This document shows, piece by piece, positions 17,626 through 27,679 of a DNA stretch of 64,000 bases. The position numbers were made by a program, and so were the translations under genes. The notes beneath the pieces are model-generated. The model saw only the letters and a program-made list of their open reading frames with translations. It did no database searches and was not told the origin of the DNA. This DNA comes from Dysgonomonas sp. PF1-14. Lineage in GTDB: Bacteria > Bacteroidota > Bacteroidia > Bacteroidales > Dysgonomonadaceae. How positions within the stretch are numbered: position 1 is the stretch's first letter; the number at the start of each line of letters is the position of its first letter. Where the stretch lies: positions 62,001 through 126,000 of the forward strand of contig NZ_JARXWN010000004.1 in the NCBI RefSeq assembly GCF_029892965.1. The letters are read 5' to 3'.

Positions 17626-20600
17626 ATGGTTTCTTTCTTTCAGACCCTTTCAAAGAGCATTATCGCCGTTCAAACAAGTTCCAGTCTTAGTAATGATTTT
17701 ATCCAGCGCCTTTCGTGGGCTTTTAGTGGTGCCACCCTGCTTGATTCTGATAAAGTTTCAGGCTTTTTTGTTGGTCCACGCAGAGAAATGATTACTCCTT
17801 GGAGTACCAATGCTGTGGAGATAACCCAGAATATGGGAATAGACGGAATTGTCCGCATCGAAGAATTTTTTGCAGTAAACAGCTCCGATGCAAGTCACGA
17901 CCCGATGTTACAGCGTATCTATGACGGGCTGAATCAGGAAGTGTTCACGATCTATAAACAACCCGATCCGATAATCGAGATTGAGGATATTTCCGCTTAC
18001 AATCAGCAGGAAGGCTTGGCGTTGAGCGAAGACGAAATCGAATACCTGAACGAAGTAAGTAGCCGTCTGGGCAGAAAGCTGACAGATAGTGAGGTTTTCG
18101 GATTCTCGCAGGTAAATTCAGAGCATTGCCGTCACAAGATATTCAACGGGGTGTTTATAATTGACGGAGAAGAAAAAGAAAGCTCGTTGTTTAAACTGAT
18201 AAAGAAAACATCGCAGACCAGTCCGAATAAACTGATTTCGGCGTACAAAGACAATGTTGCCTTTAGTCAGGGGCCTGAGATAGAACAGTTCGCTCCGGTA
18301 AATGGGGAAGAACCGAGCTACTTCGAAACCCGAAAAATAAAATCCGTAATCTCGCTGAAAGCGGAAACACATAATTTCCCTACCACAGTAGAGCCTTTCA
18401 ATGGCGCTGCTACCGGATCGGGAGGTGAGATACGCGACCGTCTGGGTGGAGGTAAGGCCTCTTTGCCAATAGCGGGAACAGCCGTTTATATGACTTCCTA
18501 TCCGCGTACTAAAGCAGGGCGAGCATGGGAAGAAACAATGCCGGAACGCCCTTGGTTGTACCAGACTCCCGAAGAGATACTGATAAAGGCATCGAACGGA
18601 GCATCCGATTTCGGGAATAAATTTGGTCAACCACTTATTTGTGGTTCATTACTTACATTCGAGCATCTCGAAAATCAGAAGAAATTTGCTTACGACAAAG
18701 TAATAATGCTTGCAGGCGGTGTAGGTTATGCAAACAAACGTGATGCGCTGAAAGGCGAACCGACACCGGGCGAGAAAGTGGTTATCCTAGGAGGAGACAA
18801 CTATCGTATCGGTATGGGTGGAGGAGCCGTTTCGTCTGTCGATACAGGTCAGTATTCGAGCGGCATAGAACTCAATGCAGTACAACGTGCCAACCCTGAA
18901 ATGCAGAAGCGTACAGCGAATGTGATCCGCGCGTTGGCAGAATCCGATAATAACCCGATTGTGTCTATTCACGATCATGGGGCAGGCGGACACTTGAACT
19001 GCTTGTCGGAACTGGTAGAAGCTACCGGAGGGAAGATTGATATATCCAAGCTGCCTATAGGTGATCCTACACTATCGTCAAAAGAAATAGTAGGGAACGA
19101 AAGCCAGGAGCGTATGGGCTTGCTGATACCTGATAGTGCTACAGAAAGAATCAAACGCATAGCTGAGCGTGAGCGTTCGCCGATGTATGTTGTGGGTGAA
19201 ACTACCAATGATATGAAATTTGTCTTCGAACAGGCTGACGGGAAACGTCCTATCGACCTCAAGTTGGAAGATTTCTTCGGCAAAGCACCGAAGACAATCA
19301 TGCGTGACGAAACGCTTGACGAAACATATGCTAACCCCGAATACGATTTGTCTAAACTGGAAGATTACATCAAAAATGTACTTCAACTGGAAGCAGTAGC
19401 TTGTAAAGACTGGCTGACAAACAAAGTAGACCGTTCGGTGACAGGCAAGGTAGCCCGTCAGCAGACACAGGGAGAAATACAGTTGCCACTGAGCGACTTG
19501 GGTGCGGTAGCTCTCGATTATAAAGGAAAAGCAGGTATTGCTACATCAATAGGACATGCGCCTCAGGCGGCTATGGTAGATCCTGCTGCCGGTTCGGTAC
19601 TGGCAATAGCCGAATCATTGACTAATATCGTATTTGCTCCTATCGAAGACGGACTGAAAGGTATATCACTAAGTGCAAATTGGATGTGGCCTTGTAAGAA
19701 TCCGGGAGAAGATGCACGTCTGTACAAAGCAGTAGAAGCCTGCTCGGAATTTGCATGCGAATTAGGCGTAAATATTCCTACGGGAAAAGACTCTTTGTCG
19801 ATGACCCAGAAGTATGGTGACGAAAAGGTCTATTCACCGGGAACAGTTATTATATCGGCTGCCGGAGAGGTGAAGAATATCCGTAAGATAGTTTCACCTG
19901 TATTGGCTTATATTAAAGGAACTTATCTGTATTATATAGACTTCTCATTCGATACATTCAAACTCGGAGGCTCTGCTTTTGCACAGACAATGAGTAAAGT
20001 AGGAGAGGAAGTGCCTACGGTAAAAGATACCGAGTATTTCAAGAATGCTTTCAATGCTGTACAGGAACTGATAGACAGAGGACTTATCCTTGCCGGACAT
20101 GACGTTTCGGCGGGAGGTATTGTAACGGCTATGCTCGAAATGTGCTTTGCTAATCCGCAGGGTGGATTGGAAGCTCGTTTGGATAAGCTGCATCATGCAG
20201 ACCTGATCAAAATACTATTCTCTGAAAATCCGGGTGTGCTGCTTCAGGTAAAACATCATCATTTGGTAGAAAAAATTCTTGACGATTACGGTATCGGTTT
20301 TGCCATTGTAGCCCGTCCGATAGAAGAACGTAAATTCGTCGTACAGAAAGATACTTTTGTACAGGAATTTAGTATAGATGAATTACGCGACGTTTGGTTC
20401 GAATCATCTTACTTGCTCGATAAAAAGCAAAGCGGTGAAAAACTGGCACTCGATCGTTTCAATAACTATAAGAATCAACCACTGCAATTCAATATAAAAC
20501 CATCGTTTACAGGCAGGTTCTCGCAGTTTAGTATCGACCCCAACAGAACAGCTCCGACCGGAATCAAAGCGGCTATTATCCGCGAAAAAGGGACGAATGG

Positions 20601-21312
20601 GGAGCGCGAAATGGCTTACTCGCTGTATCTCGCCGGATTCGATGTGAAAGACGTACACATGACTGACCTTGCTTCGGGACGCGAAACGCTGGAAGATATC
20701 AACCTGATCGTATTCTGCGGTGGATTCTCTAATTCGGACGTACTAGGTTCGGCGAAAGGTTGGGCAGGAAGCTTTATGTATAACGAAAAAGCGAAAGAAA
20801 CACTGCGCAAGTTCTATCAGCGGGGAGATACATTAAGTCTTGGAGTTTGTAACGGCTGTCAGCTGATGATGGAACTCGGGCTCGTTTACCCAGAGCATGA
20901 CGTGAAACCGAAGATGGAACACAATGCTTCACATAAATTCGAATCTACATACATTTCTGTTGAAGTTCCGCAAAATGAATCGGTAATGTTCGGTTCCCTT
21001 TCGGGTAGTAAGCTTGGTATCTGGGTTGCACATGGCGAAGGTCGTTTCTCTATGCCTAAAGCCGAATCGGAGTACAATGTTGTAGCCAAATATATATACA
21101 GCGAATATCCGGGTAACCCTAATGGATCGGACTATGATATTGCAGGTGTTGTTTCCAAAGACGGGCGTCATTTGGCTATCATGCCTCACCTCGAACGCTC
21201 GCTGTTTACATGGCAGTGTGCCTACTATCCTTTCGAGCACCGTAAAGATGATTTCACTCCTTGGATGGAAGCCTTTGTTAATGCAAGGGAGTGGGTAAAG
21301 AATATAAAGTGA
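17626..21312 (+). CDS. purL: phosphoribosylformylglycinamidine synthase
   Basis: Step four of purine synthesis: FGAR plus glutamine and ATP to FGAM. The 1228 residues are the large single-chain form, with an N-terminal PurS-like domain, a linker (FGFSQVNSEHCRH), two AIRS-like halves (LKAETHNFPTTVEPFNGAATG near 244; GHDVSAGGIVTAMLE near 825) and a C-terminal class I glutamine amidotransferase with nucleophile Cys in LGVCNGCQLM (about 1080) and PHLERS near the end. It stands alone with a strong hairpin after it. Single-gene transcription is likely. Confidence 0.97.
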   Translation: MVSFFQTLSKSIIAVQTSSSLSNDFIQRLSWAFSGATLLDSDKVSGFFVGPRREMITPWSTNAVEITQNMGIDGIVRIEEFFAVNSSDASHDPMLQRIYDGLNQEVFTIYKQPDPIIEIEDISAYNQQEGLALSEDEIEYLNEVSSRLGRKLTDSEVFGFSQVNSEHCRHKIFNGVFIIDGEEKESSLFKLIKKTSQTSPNKLISAYKDNVAFSQGPEIEQFAPVNGEEPSYFETRKIKSVISLKAETHNFPTTVEPFNGAATGSGGEIRDRLGGGKASLPIAGTAVYMTSYPRTKAGRAWEETMPERPWLYQTPEEILIKASNGASDFGNKFGQPLICGSLLTFEHLENQKKFAYDKVIMLAGGVGYANKRDALKGEPTPGEKVVILGGDNYRIGMGGGAVSSVDTGQYSSGIELNAVQRANPEMQKRTANVIRALAESDNNPIVSIHDHGAGGHLNCLSELVEATGGKIDISKLPIGDPTLSSKEIVGNESQERMGLLIPDSATERIKRIAERERSPMYVVGETTNDMKFVFEQADGKRPIDLKLEDFFGKAPKTIMRDETLDETYANPEYDLSKLEDYIKNVLQLEAVACKDWLTNKVDRSVTGKVARQQTQGEIQLPLSDLGAVALDYKGKAGIATSIGHAPQAAMVDPAAGSVLAIAESLTNIVFAPIEDGLKGISLSANWMWPCKNPGEDARLYKAVEACSEFACELGVNIPTGKDSLSMTQKYGDEKVYSPGTVIISAAGEVKNIRKIVSPVLAYIKGTYLYYIDFSFDTFKLGGSAFAQTMSKVGEEVPTVKDTEYFKNAFNAVQELIDRGLILAGHDVSAGGIVTAMLEMCFANPQGGLEARLDKLHHADLIKILFSENPGVLLQVKHHHLVEKILDDYGIGFAIVARPIEERKFVVQKDTFVQEFSIDELRDVWFESSYLLDKKQSGEKLALDRFNNYKNQPLQFNIKPSFTGRFSQFSIDPNRTAPTGIKAAIIREKGTNGEREMAYSLYLAGFDVKDVHMTDLASGRETLEDINLIVFCGGFSNSDVLGSAKGWAGSFMYNEKAKETLRKFYQRGDTLSLGVCNGCQLMMELGLVYPEHDVKPKMEHNASHKFESTYISVEVPQNESVMFGSLSGSKLGIWVAHGEGRFSMPKAESEYNVVAKYIYSEYPGNPNGSDYDIAGVVSKDGRHLAIMPHLERSLFTWQCAYYPFEHRKDDFTPWMEAFVNAREWVKNIK

Positions 21313-21325
21313 AAAATAGAGATTG

Positions 21326-21365
21326 TAAAGGTATAGGTTATACAAAGGTCTATACCTTTATTTTA
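21326..21365 (+). terminator. rho-independent terminator of purL
   Basis: Perfect 11-bp stem TAAAGGTATAG/CTATACCTTTA (21326-21336, 21350-21360) followed by TTTTA, 14 bp after the purL stop. Confidence 0.75.
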
Positions 21366-21384
21366 TAAGTATAATACATCAATT

Positions 21385-22884
21385 ATGGGTTGGAAAAATA
21401 GTGAGAATAATATTTCATTTATTTCTTTTCTGAAGGAAAAAGATCAAAGGGTAGATTGGCTAATATTATTTCTGAGCTGTCTGATTGGTTACATAGTTTT
21501 AAAAATCTGCTATCCATACCCTGCAACAATTTCCGATTCGGGTACATATGTGAATGCAGCTGCAAATAATATGTTTACCTTTTACCGCCCTTTTGGTTAT
21601 TCTGTGTATTTACAAATAATACATTCGTTTTCTTCTAGTGTACATGCATTGTTTATATCACAGATAATATTATATTTTTTGTCCACTGCGGCTTTCGCAT
21701 TCGTTATCAAATATATATATCCCCCTGCTAATAGATGGTTGTGGTATATCCTGTTATTCATGTTTGTATTCAGCCCCATCGCATTTTATATGTCCAATGC
21801 AATAATGAGCGACCTGCTGTTTACTGTAATGATATATTTCATGCTGGCAGCATTATTTTATCTGATGAAAAAACAAAGTTGGATAGCATTGGTAATTTTC
21901 CTTTTGTCATTATATTTTGCTCTACACATCAGATATTCGGCGATGATGTTTCCTGTAATTTTTATAGTTTGCTTTTTTCTTATAAAAGGTAAAATACGTT
22001 GGATAGGGATCTGCGGGATTGTTATTGTTACCTTTTTGTTCTATAATCAGGTAAAAAATGATATGCGTAAGACAATTGGATTTGCCCAGTTTTCTACCGG
22101 GTTCGACGGTTGGCAACTTGCTAATAATGCGATCCATATTATTCCATATATCGATTTGAAACCCGAACAGATAGCTGACCCCGAATTGGCAAGTGTTCAT
22201 AGTTTTGTGGTAGTCTCCAAAAACGTTATATATGAAAAGACGAGGCAAGGGCAGGTAGCTTCGGCATCGTTTATGTGGATAAATGATCAGCCCCTCAAGC
22301 AATACTTGTTTACTTATATGCAACATACACGCCAGCCTTATTCTGTTTCATGGATACGGTTGGGTAGTACAACTTACAAAAAATATGGGCAATACCTGAT
22401 AAAGAAATATCCATTGAAATTTCTTCGTTATTATTATTATCCCAATGCCAAGAGTATTTTTTATACTGACAGCAAAGAGATTATAGGTTACTACAATCCT
22501 ATCAATGTAGACGATATATTTCAATGGTATAACATACCCAAAGATGCTGAAATTGAGGCCAAACATCCAATTTATGAAGATTTTGTGGCTGAAGCATCGG
22601 CTTCATCTTATATGTTCTTGTGGGCGTTTATATTTATTCTCGGTATTATCTCTTTTATCAAAAGAAAAGAATTATTGTGGCATGATTCTATCCAGAAACA
22701 GATATTCTGGATAATTGTGATTACCGGGATGATCTATTATGGGGCCACGGTTTTTGCCAGTCCGGTTTCACTTAGGTTCTGGATTCCTGTAAATGCAGTC
22801 ATCTTCGGTCTAATGTATATTCTGGCTAATCGTTTGCTGGAAGCACGGATAAAAAAGAAAGAAAAAACAACTGACTATAACTGA
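21385..22884 (+). CDS. polytopic membrane protein, GT-C glycosyltransferase-like
   Basis: 499 residues with about ten hydrophobic helices and a soluble stretch (about 225-400). The first periplasmic loop begins with an acidic DSGTYVNAA motif, as in GT-C transferases that use polyprenyl-phosphate sugars (PMT/ArnT type), but I cannot place it in a named family. It is 5 bp upstream of a thioesterase gene, with no obvious link in role. Function is therefore only suggested by topology. Confidence 0.6.
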   Translation: MGWKNSENNISFISFLKEKDQRVDWLILFLSCLIGYIVLKICYPYPATISDSGTYVNAAANNMFTFYRPFGYSVYLQIIHSFSSSVHALFISQIILYFLSTAAFAFVIKYIYPPANRWLWYILLFMFVFSPIAFYMSNAIMSDLLFTVMIYFMLAALFYLMKKQSWIALVIFLLSLYFALHIRYSAMMFPVIFIVCFFLIKGKIRWIGICGIVIVTFLFYNQVKNDMRKTIGFAQFSTGFDGWQLANNAIHIIPYIDLKPEQIADPELASVHSFVVVSKNVIYEKTRQGQVASASFMWINDQPLKQYLFTYMQHTRQPYSVSWIRLGSTTYKKYGQYLIKKYPLKFLRYYYYPNAKSIFYTDSKEIIGYYNPINVDDIFQWYNIPKDAEIEAKHPIYEDFVAEASASSYMFLWAFIFILGIISFIKRKELLWHDSIQKQIFWIIVITGMIYYGATVFASPVSLRFWIPVNAVIFGLMYILANRLLEARIKKKEKTTDYN

Positions 22885-22889
22885 TAATT

Positions 22890-23288
22890 ATGTTATATGA
22901 ATACCCGATGAAAGTGCGCGACTATGAATGCGATGCGCAGGGAATAGTCAATAATGCCAACTATCAGCATTACTATGAAGTAGTACGCCATGAGTTCCTT
23001 GAACAACATGGACTGAATTTCTATGAGCTGCACGAACAGGGCATCGATGCTGTAGTGGTGAGTGTGTATATCCGCTATCGGCATTCGTTGCGAGGTGCAA
23101 ATGATTTCATCTGTACGGTAGATGCTATAGAACGCGAAGGCATCCGTTATATCTTTCATCAGAAGATAATTCGCCGGAAAGATAATAAAGTATGCTCTAC
23201 TGCAAAAGTAGAAGTCGCTTGTATGGTAAACGGCAAAGTGGGTAAGCCCGAATTATTCGATAAGGTATTGGGTAAGTATGTGGTGTAG
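22890..23288 (+). CDS. 4-hydroxybenzoyl-CoA/acyl-CoA thioesterase, hot-dog fold (copy 1)
   Basis: 132 residues of the YbgC/4HBT type. The N-terminal KVRDYECDAQGIVNNANYQHYYE segment contains the catalytic acidic residue (the Asp of CDAQG), and IRYRHSLRGANDF follows as in the family. It would hydrolyse a fatty-acyl or aromatic acyl-CoA thioester in the cytosol; substrate unknown. A paralog lies at 24166, with a lipase-like gene between them, suggesting a duplicated thioesterase pair in a lipid-related cluster. Confidence 0.85.
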   Translation: MLYEYPMKVRDYECDAQGIVNNANYQHYYEVVRHEFLEQHGLNFYELHEQGIDAVVVSVYIRYRHSLRGANDFICTVDAIEREGIRYIFHQKIIRRKDNKVCSTAKVEVACMVNGKVGKPELFDKVLGKYVV

Positions 23289-23301
23289 GTAAAGCTTCAG
23301 A

Positions 23302-24102
23302 GTGACAGGACAATTGCCGGGAAATAAATTGAAATACCCTGTTGTCTTAGTGCATGGAATTGCAGCAAAAGATAATAAACTGTTTTGGGGAAGAATCCCC
23401 GAAAAGTTGCGAGGTGCAGGAATAGATGTATATCTTGGCAATACGGACTCTTGGGGTGGGGTAGAAAGGAATGCTCTATTCTTGAGAAATAGGATAGATG
23501 GTATATTGGAAGAATGTGATGCTGACAAGGTAAATCTGATAGCACACTCGAAAGGAGGAATAGATTCTCGCTTTTTGATAAGCACGTTGGGGTATGCACC
23601 CAAAATCGCCAGCCTGACCACTATATCTACACCTCATCTGGGGTCGGAAATAGTCGATTATATCTTTAATAAGAAATACATTCATTCTGCATTAGCTGGG
23701 AAAATAAGCTATGCTTTGGCTAAACTATACGGTGATAAGTCACCCGACCCTCACAGGATGCTCGAAGACCTGACTTCAAAGAATATGGTGAAATTCAATG
23801 AGAAAAATGAGAATGATCAATCGGTCTATTATAGTAGTTACTATACTTTGATGAAACATAAATTCGATGATTTCTCTCATATACTTACTTATAATTTCCT
23901 CAGTAAAGAAGTTGGTCTCAGTGATGGGGTAGTCAGTATGCGGTCTTCCGCATGGGGTGAGAGTCATACATTGATCAACGGAGAGACGGGTGGTATATCC
24001 CACTCGGAGATCATAGATATAAAGAGAAAGAAAATATCGGGCATAGAAATCCCCGATGAATATTTGAAAATAGCTGCTAGGTTAATGTCCGTAGGACTTT
24101 AG
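23302..24102 (+). CDS. alpha/beta-hydrolase, lipase-like
   Basis: 266 residues from a GTG start at 23302; no ATG is available upstream of the conserved core. VVLVHGIAAKD forms the oxyanion-hole strand, and NLIAHSKGGIDSRF carries the nucleophile Ser in the G/A-HSKGG elbow, as in bacterial triacylglycerol lipases. SDGVVSMRSSAWGE and the later GGISHSEII supply candidate acid and His. There is no signal peptide, so it would act inside the cell unless exported by a partner. Sits between two thioesterase paralogs. Confidence 0.82.
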   Translation: MTGQLPGNKLKYPVVLVHGIAAKDNKLFWGRIPEKLRGAGIDVYLGNTDSWGGVERNALFLRNRIDGILEECDADKVNLIAHSKGGIDSRFLISTLGYAPKIASLTTISTPHLGSEIVDYIFNKKYIHSALAGKISYALAKLYGDKSPDPHRMLEDLTSKNMVKFNEKNENDQSVYYSSYYTLMKHKFDDFSHILTYNFLSKEVGLSDGVVSMRSSAWGESHTLINGETGGISHSEIIDIKRKKISGIEIPDEYLKIAARLMSVGL

Positions 24103-24165
24103 TTTTTATCTTTGTGAAAAGAAAGATTCGATATTTCTGATGAAAAATATAAAGAATAAAAGATA

Positions 24166-24579
24166 ATGGCACTGATATTTGAAAACAGGATGAAAGTACG
24201 CGATTACGAGTGTGATTCGCAAGGTGTAGTCAACAATGCTATCTATCTGCATTATTTTGAAGCAACAAGGCACGAACTGATGGAAAAGTGTGGGCTTCGC
24301 TTACGCGATCTTACCGAAGAGAATATTATACCCGTAGTACGCAATGTAAATATAAGCTACAGGAATTCGCTACGCGGTTCGGAGGAGTTTGTATGTACGG
24401 CAACAGCAGTGCGTGACGGACTGCGTTATTTCTTTCATCAACAAATAACCCGCGTGCCTGAGAATGTTTTGTGTGCAAGTGCTGTGATAGAAGTAGTTTG
24501 CCTGATAAACGGCAAGGTAGCCAAGCCGGATATGTTCGATAAGGTTTTTGCCGATTATATTACTTGGAAAAATAAGTAA
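24166..24579 (+). CDS. 4HBT-family acyl-CoA thioesterase (copy 2)
   Basis: 137 residues, clearly paralogous to the gene at 22890: KVRDYECDSQGVVNNAIYLHYFE, NISYRNSLRGSEEFVCTATAV, VCLINGKVAKPDMFDKVFADY. The Asp in CDSQG is kept. Same inferred reaction; the two copies differ mostly in the middle, so they may prefer different acyl chains. It is the last gene before a repeat-rich gap. Confidence 0.85.
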   Translation: MALIFENRMKVRDYECDSQGVVNNAIYLHYFEATRHELMEKCGLRLRDLTEENIIPVVRNVNISYRNSLRGSEEFVCTATAVRDGLRYFFHQQITRVPENVLCASAVIEVVCLINGKVAKPDMFDKVFADYITWKNK

Positions 24580-24608
24580 CCTTTTCTCTTCAACAAAATC
24601 GGATAGCT

Positions 24609-24666
24609 TTATCTATAAGATTTAGGTAGTTAACAGTTATCAGTTAATAAAAGGTGGTCTTTAAAC
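24609..24666. repeat. dispersed intergenic repeat, copy A
   Basis: A 58-bp block beginning TTATCTATAAGAT, containing AGTTAACAGTTATCAGTTAA, and ending GTGGTCTTTAAAC. The same order of blocks recurs at 50415-50505 with extra sequence inside. The rest of the 24580-24934 gap holds two GAAAATCGACG copies (about 24670 and 24743) and two CTGTTGACTG copies (about 24835 and 24850); I see no gene in it. Confidence 0.65.
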
Positions 24667-24934
24667 ATGAAAATCGACGGAGCTAAAATTTTGATTTTGT
24701 TGTTAGTTTTGTAAGGTTTTAGTTAAAATAGTCTCACGCAATTGAAAATCGACGACGCGAAGGCGAGTCAAAGGCGCTAAGACGCAAAGAAAAATTATAT
24801 GCAAAAGTGTCAAGTTTGTCAAGTTTTTGATAACTGTTGACTGATCACTGTTGACTGAAAAAGTGTTACCTTTGCCTTGCTTTCGCTTCGGCGATCGTTG
24901 ATTGTTCCCTTTTGTATGTAGTTAACAAAAATAA

Positions 24935-25648
24935 ATGATGAGTAAAAAAATTACAATATACGTTGTCCGTCATGGTAAGACAGTAATGAATACCCTCGAT
25001 AGGGTACAGGGTTGGTGCGATTCACCCCTTACTAAGGAAGGAATAGATGCAGCACGTTATCTCGGGTACGGATTCGGAGATATTGAGTTCCGTACAGCGT
25101 ATTGCAGCGACCTGCGACGGACATTGCAGACTACCCGGATAATACTGGGAGCAAAGGGACAGGACGATATACCTGTAATAGAACTTGCCGGACTTCGCGA
25201 AGCCTGTTTCGGCAGCTTCGAGGCCGACTTCAATCATACGATGTGGTACCATGCTGCACTGTATATGCACTACGTGTCTGTCGAAGATATGTTCAAAGAT
25301 ATTCTGGAAAAGAAGATCAGCTATAAGGAAGTACTGAATACGGTAAAACTCCTCGATAAAATGGGTATGGCCGAAGACTTTGCTCAGGTAGAAGCCCGTA
25401 CACAGGAGAGCCTGAGAGAGATAGCGGAGAACGAAATCCAATACGGAGAGGGTAATATACTTGTAGTTGCACATGGAATGAGTATTCTGGCCATGTTGCT
25501 CGGTCTGGGTGGATATGACCTGTTTGTAAAGCCTTTGAGTAACGCGGAAGTCTGTAAGGTAACTTATTCGGATGGAAAATTTATAGTGGAGTCTATGGCT
25601 GATTCTGCATATTTGGAAAAGGGTAGGGCAATAGCATCAAAACTATAA
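24935..25648 (+). CDS. histidine phosphatase family protein
   Basis: 237-residue phosphoglycerate-mutase-like phosphatase. The catalytic RHG motif is in VVRHGKTVMNT (His about 13), with the second His in LVVAHGMSIL (about 182) and an acidic residue in LREACFGSFEADF (about 89-101). The helical insertion between them (about 105-165) is longer than in cofactor-dependent mutases, pointing to a phosphatase. The substrate is unknown. The secreted nuclease gene starts 5 bp after it. Confidence 0.85.
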   Translation: MMSKKITIYVVRHGKTVMNTLDRVQGWCDSPLTKEGIDAARYLGYGFGDIEFRTAYCSDLRRTLQTTRIILGAKGQDDIPVIELAGLREACFGSFEADFNHTMWYHAALYMHYVSVEDMFKDILEKKISYKEVLNTVKLLDKMGMAEDFAQVEARTQESLREIAENEIQYGEGNILVVAHGMSILAMLLGLGGYDLFVKPLSNAEVCKVTYSDGKFIVESMADSAYLEKGRAIASKL

Positions 25649-25653
25649 ACGTT

Positions 25654-26130
25654 GTGAGACATATTCTTCTTGTATTATTATTTGTCTTCATATCATGCAG
25701 ACCTGCCGATGAGGTAACGCTCACAGGCAAGGTGGTTAGCGTGGCTGATGGAGACACTTTTACTATGCTCGTAAATGGAACGGAGCAGGTTAAAGTGCGG
25801 TTGCTTGGTATAGATGCCCCCGAAAGAGGACAAGACTACGGAACCAAATCGCGAGAGCATCTGAACAATTTGTGTTATGGTAAGACAGTTACTGTACGCA
25901 AAGATAGCGAAGACCAATACGGACGCGTTTTAGGCGTATTGTATGTAGGCGATATGAATGTGAACGAAGAAATGGTACGTAGCGGTCTGGCTTGGTATTA
26001 TCGCCACTTTGTAACTGATCTCCGTCTCGACTCATTAGAGCAGCTGGCGCGCAGTGAACGACTCAATATATGGAGCATGAAAAACCCTGTTCCTCCCTAC
26101 GAATTCAGGAAGAAGAACAGAAGAGAGTAA
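25654..26130 (+). CDS. staphylococcal-nuclease-like lipoprotein
   Basis: 158 residues from a GTG start. Residues 1-15 are a lipoprotein signal ending in FISC, so Cys15 would be lipidated and the enzyme held at the membrane. The SNase/thermonuclease core follows: VADGDTFTM, KVRLLGIDAPERGQ, YGKTVTV, QYGRVLGVLYV, with the catalytic Arg/Glu/Arg and Ca-binding Asp pattern. It would cut DNA or RNA outside the cytoplasm, perhaps for nutrient recovery. Confidence 0.86.
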   Translation: MRHILLVLLFVFISCRPADEVTLTGKVVSVADGDTFTMLVNGTEQVKVRLLGIDAPERGQDYGTKSREHLNNLCYGKTVTVRKDSEDQYGRVLGVLYVGDMNVNEEMVRSGLAWYYRHFVTDLRLDSLEQLARSERLNIWSMKNPVPPYEFRKKNRRE

Positions 26131-26144
26131 ATCTTGTGGGAGGA

Positions 26145-26594
26145 TTATTCCTTTAGCAGACGATCGAGGAATTCATCGAATTCGCGGTCGAATTTTTCCA
26201 TCAGGTCGTTATCCAGTTTCACGATAGAGTCATCGTTTATCAGCAGCAATTCCTCTATCACAACGAAGTTGTCGTCTGCATAATTCACCGAAAATGGCTT
26301 GTATAGTTCCAGTGAAGAGAATTTGTCTTCGTTGTCGAGGTATTCGGTAACTTCTGTCAGTACAGAAATAACCTGTTTCTCGCTGAGTTCGTCTACTTTA
26401 TCTATCCAGTCGAATACAACGATTTCGGCAACCTTATTCTCTTCGTCGTCATAGAATGATACCTCTCCGCTTTCCTTATCCACAGTGATAAAGATATCGG
26501 TCAGCGAGCTTCCCTTGTAATCCTTTGCCAAAGCATCGATTGCTTTCAGGAAAGTGTCTTTTATAAGCGTATAAGAGTCTCTGTTTGCACCCAT
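26145..26594 (-). CDS. acidic conserved hypothetical protein
   Basis: 149 residues, very acidic, no signal peptide or membrane helix. N-terminal helix (DSYTLIKDTFLKAIDALAKDY), then beta-hairpin-like segments and a helical C-terminus ending DRLLKE. I do not recognise the family, though the length, codon use and clean start suggest a real gene. It lies between convergent snase and divergent-to-none neighbours; cysE is on the same strand upstream. Confidence 0.6.
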   Translation of the reverse strand: MGANRDSYTLIKDTFLKAIDALAKDYKGSSLTDIFITVDKESGEVSFYDDEENKVAEIVVFDWIDKVDELSEKQVISVLTEVTEYLDNEDKFSSLELYKPFSVNYADDNFVVIEELLLINDDSIVKLDNDLMEKFDREFDEFLDRLLKE

Positions 26595-26674
26595 CTTATT
26601 TTTGTCTGGTTTATAGTTACGAAGTTAAAAAAATATATTGTTCGGCATATTATTTGCCTGCTATTTTTCTTCGG

Positions 26675-27493
26675 TCAGATATTAAAATCAAGGATATGTT
26701 CGTCCGGACTGAGCGTATTGTGAATCCTGATCTCCGAGTTTTGTTGGACAAGCGAGTAAGGTACTACGCTTTTGGTAAGCCACGCGTTTCCTCCGATCAC
26801 CGAATCGTGCCCTACTACAGTTTTTCCGCCTAGTATGGTCGCTCCGGCATATATGACGACATTGTCTTCTATGGTCGGGTGGCGTTTTTCGTTAGCCAGG
26901 CTTTTGGTTACAAATAAGGCTCCGAGTGTTACTCCCTGATATATCTTTACATTGTTGCCTATCACAGTTGTTTCGCCTATCACGATGCCTGTCCCATGGT
27001 CTATATATAGGGCGTGTCCTATCTCCGCTCCCGGATTTATATCCACCCCTACCTTAGAGTGAGCATATTCGGAAAACAATCGGGGTATTATAGGTGTTCC
27101 CATCTTATAGAATTCGTGGGAGATACGATAGACTACCTGTGCAAAGAAGCCGGGATAGGTGAGTATAACCTCTTCTATGGACTTGGCGGCAGGGTCGTTT
27201 TCGTAGTACACTCCGGCTTCTTCAAACAGCTGATCTTGTAGCTGGGGAAGATTGGAGATGAAACGATCGACCATGTCTTCGGCCTGCTTGCGGTCGAGCA
27301 GGGCAGTTATATTTTCTACCAGTACGGAGTAGAAATAATAGAGTTTTTTTTCGCGGGATTTCTCCTGATCGCATATAGGGAATAGCACACGATGAATAAG
27401 TGTATTCAGTGCATCTTCAATCTCTATTCTGTTGATCGGTAGGTGTTTTGACTCCGCTCTCAATTTATTTGCTATTTCGTAAATATTGGTCAT
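26675..27493 (-). CDS. cysE: serine O-acetyltransferase (EpsC type)
   Basis: First step of cysteine synthesis: serine plus acetyl-CoA to O-acetylserine. I take ATG at 27493 (272 aa); the longer frame adds a hydrophobic non-conserved stretch. The N-terminal helical domain (about 1-140) precedes a left-handed beta-helix of hexapeptide repeats (PGAEIGHALYIDHGTGIVIGETTVIGNNVKIY), with the catalytic His in the DHGTG loop. The C-terminal tail that binds CysK is shortened. No cysK nearby. Confidence 0.92.
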   Translation of the reverse strand: MTNIYEIANKLRAESKHLPINRIEIEDALNTLIHRVLFPICDQEKSREKKLYYFYSVLVENITALLDRKQAEDMVDRFISNLPQLQDQLFEEAGVYYENDPAAKSIEEVILTYPGFFAQVVYRISHEFYKMGTPIIPRLFSEYAHSKVGVDINPGAEIGHALYIDHGTGIVIGETTVIGNNVKIYQGVTLGALFVTKSLANEKRHPTIEDNVVIYAGATILGGKTVVGHDSVIGGNAWLTKSVVPYSLVQQNSEIRIHNTLSPDEHILDFNI

Positions 27494-27612
27494 AACTTTA
27501 ACTTTGGAGAAGACAAATGTAAGAATTAAAAACAAATAAGTGAGAAAACGAATTCTCCTAATTTTATATATGTTTTAAATCATATTTTATTGGACTAAAA
27601 AATATTAGACAA

Positions 27613-27646
27613 TTTGTATTGTGAATTATAGTTTTTGATACTTTTG
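27613..27646 (+). promoter_or_regulatory. promoter TTTG-N22-TACTTTTG ahead of gdhA
   Basis: TTTG at 27613-27616 and TACTTTTG at 27639-27646, leader of about 27 nt to the gdhA ATG. Confidence 0.6.
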
Positions 27647-27679
27647 TATAGTTAACTAACCTATTTAATAGTTTAAGAT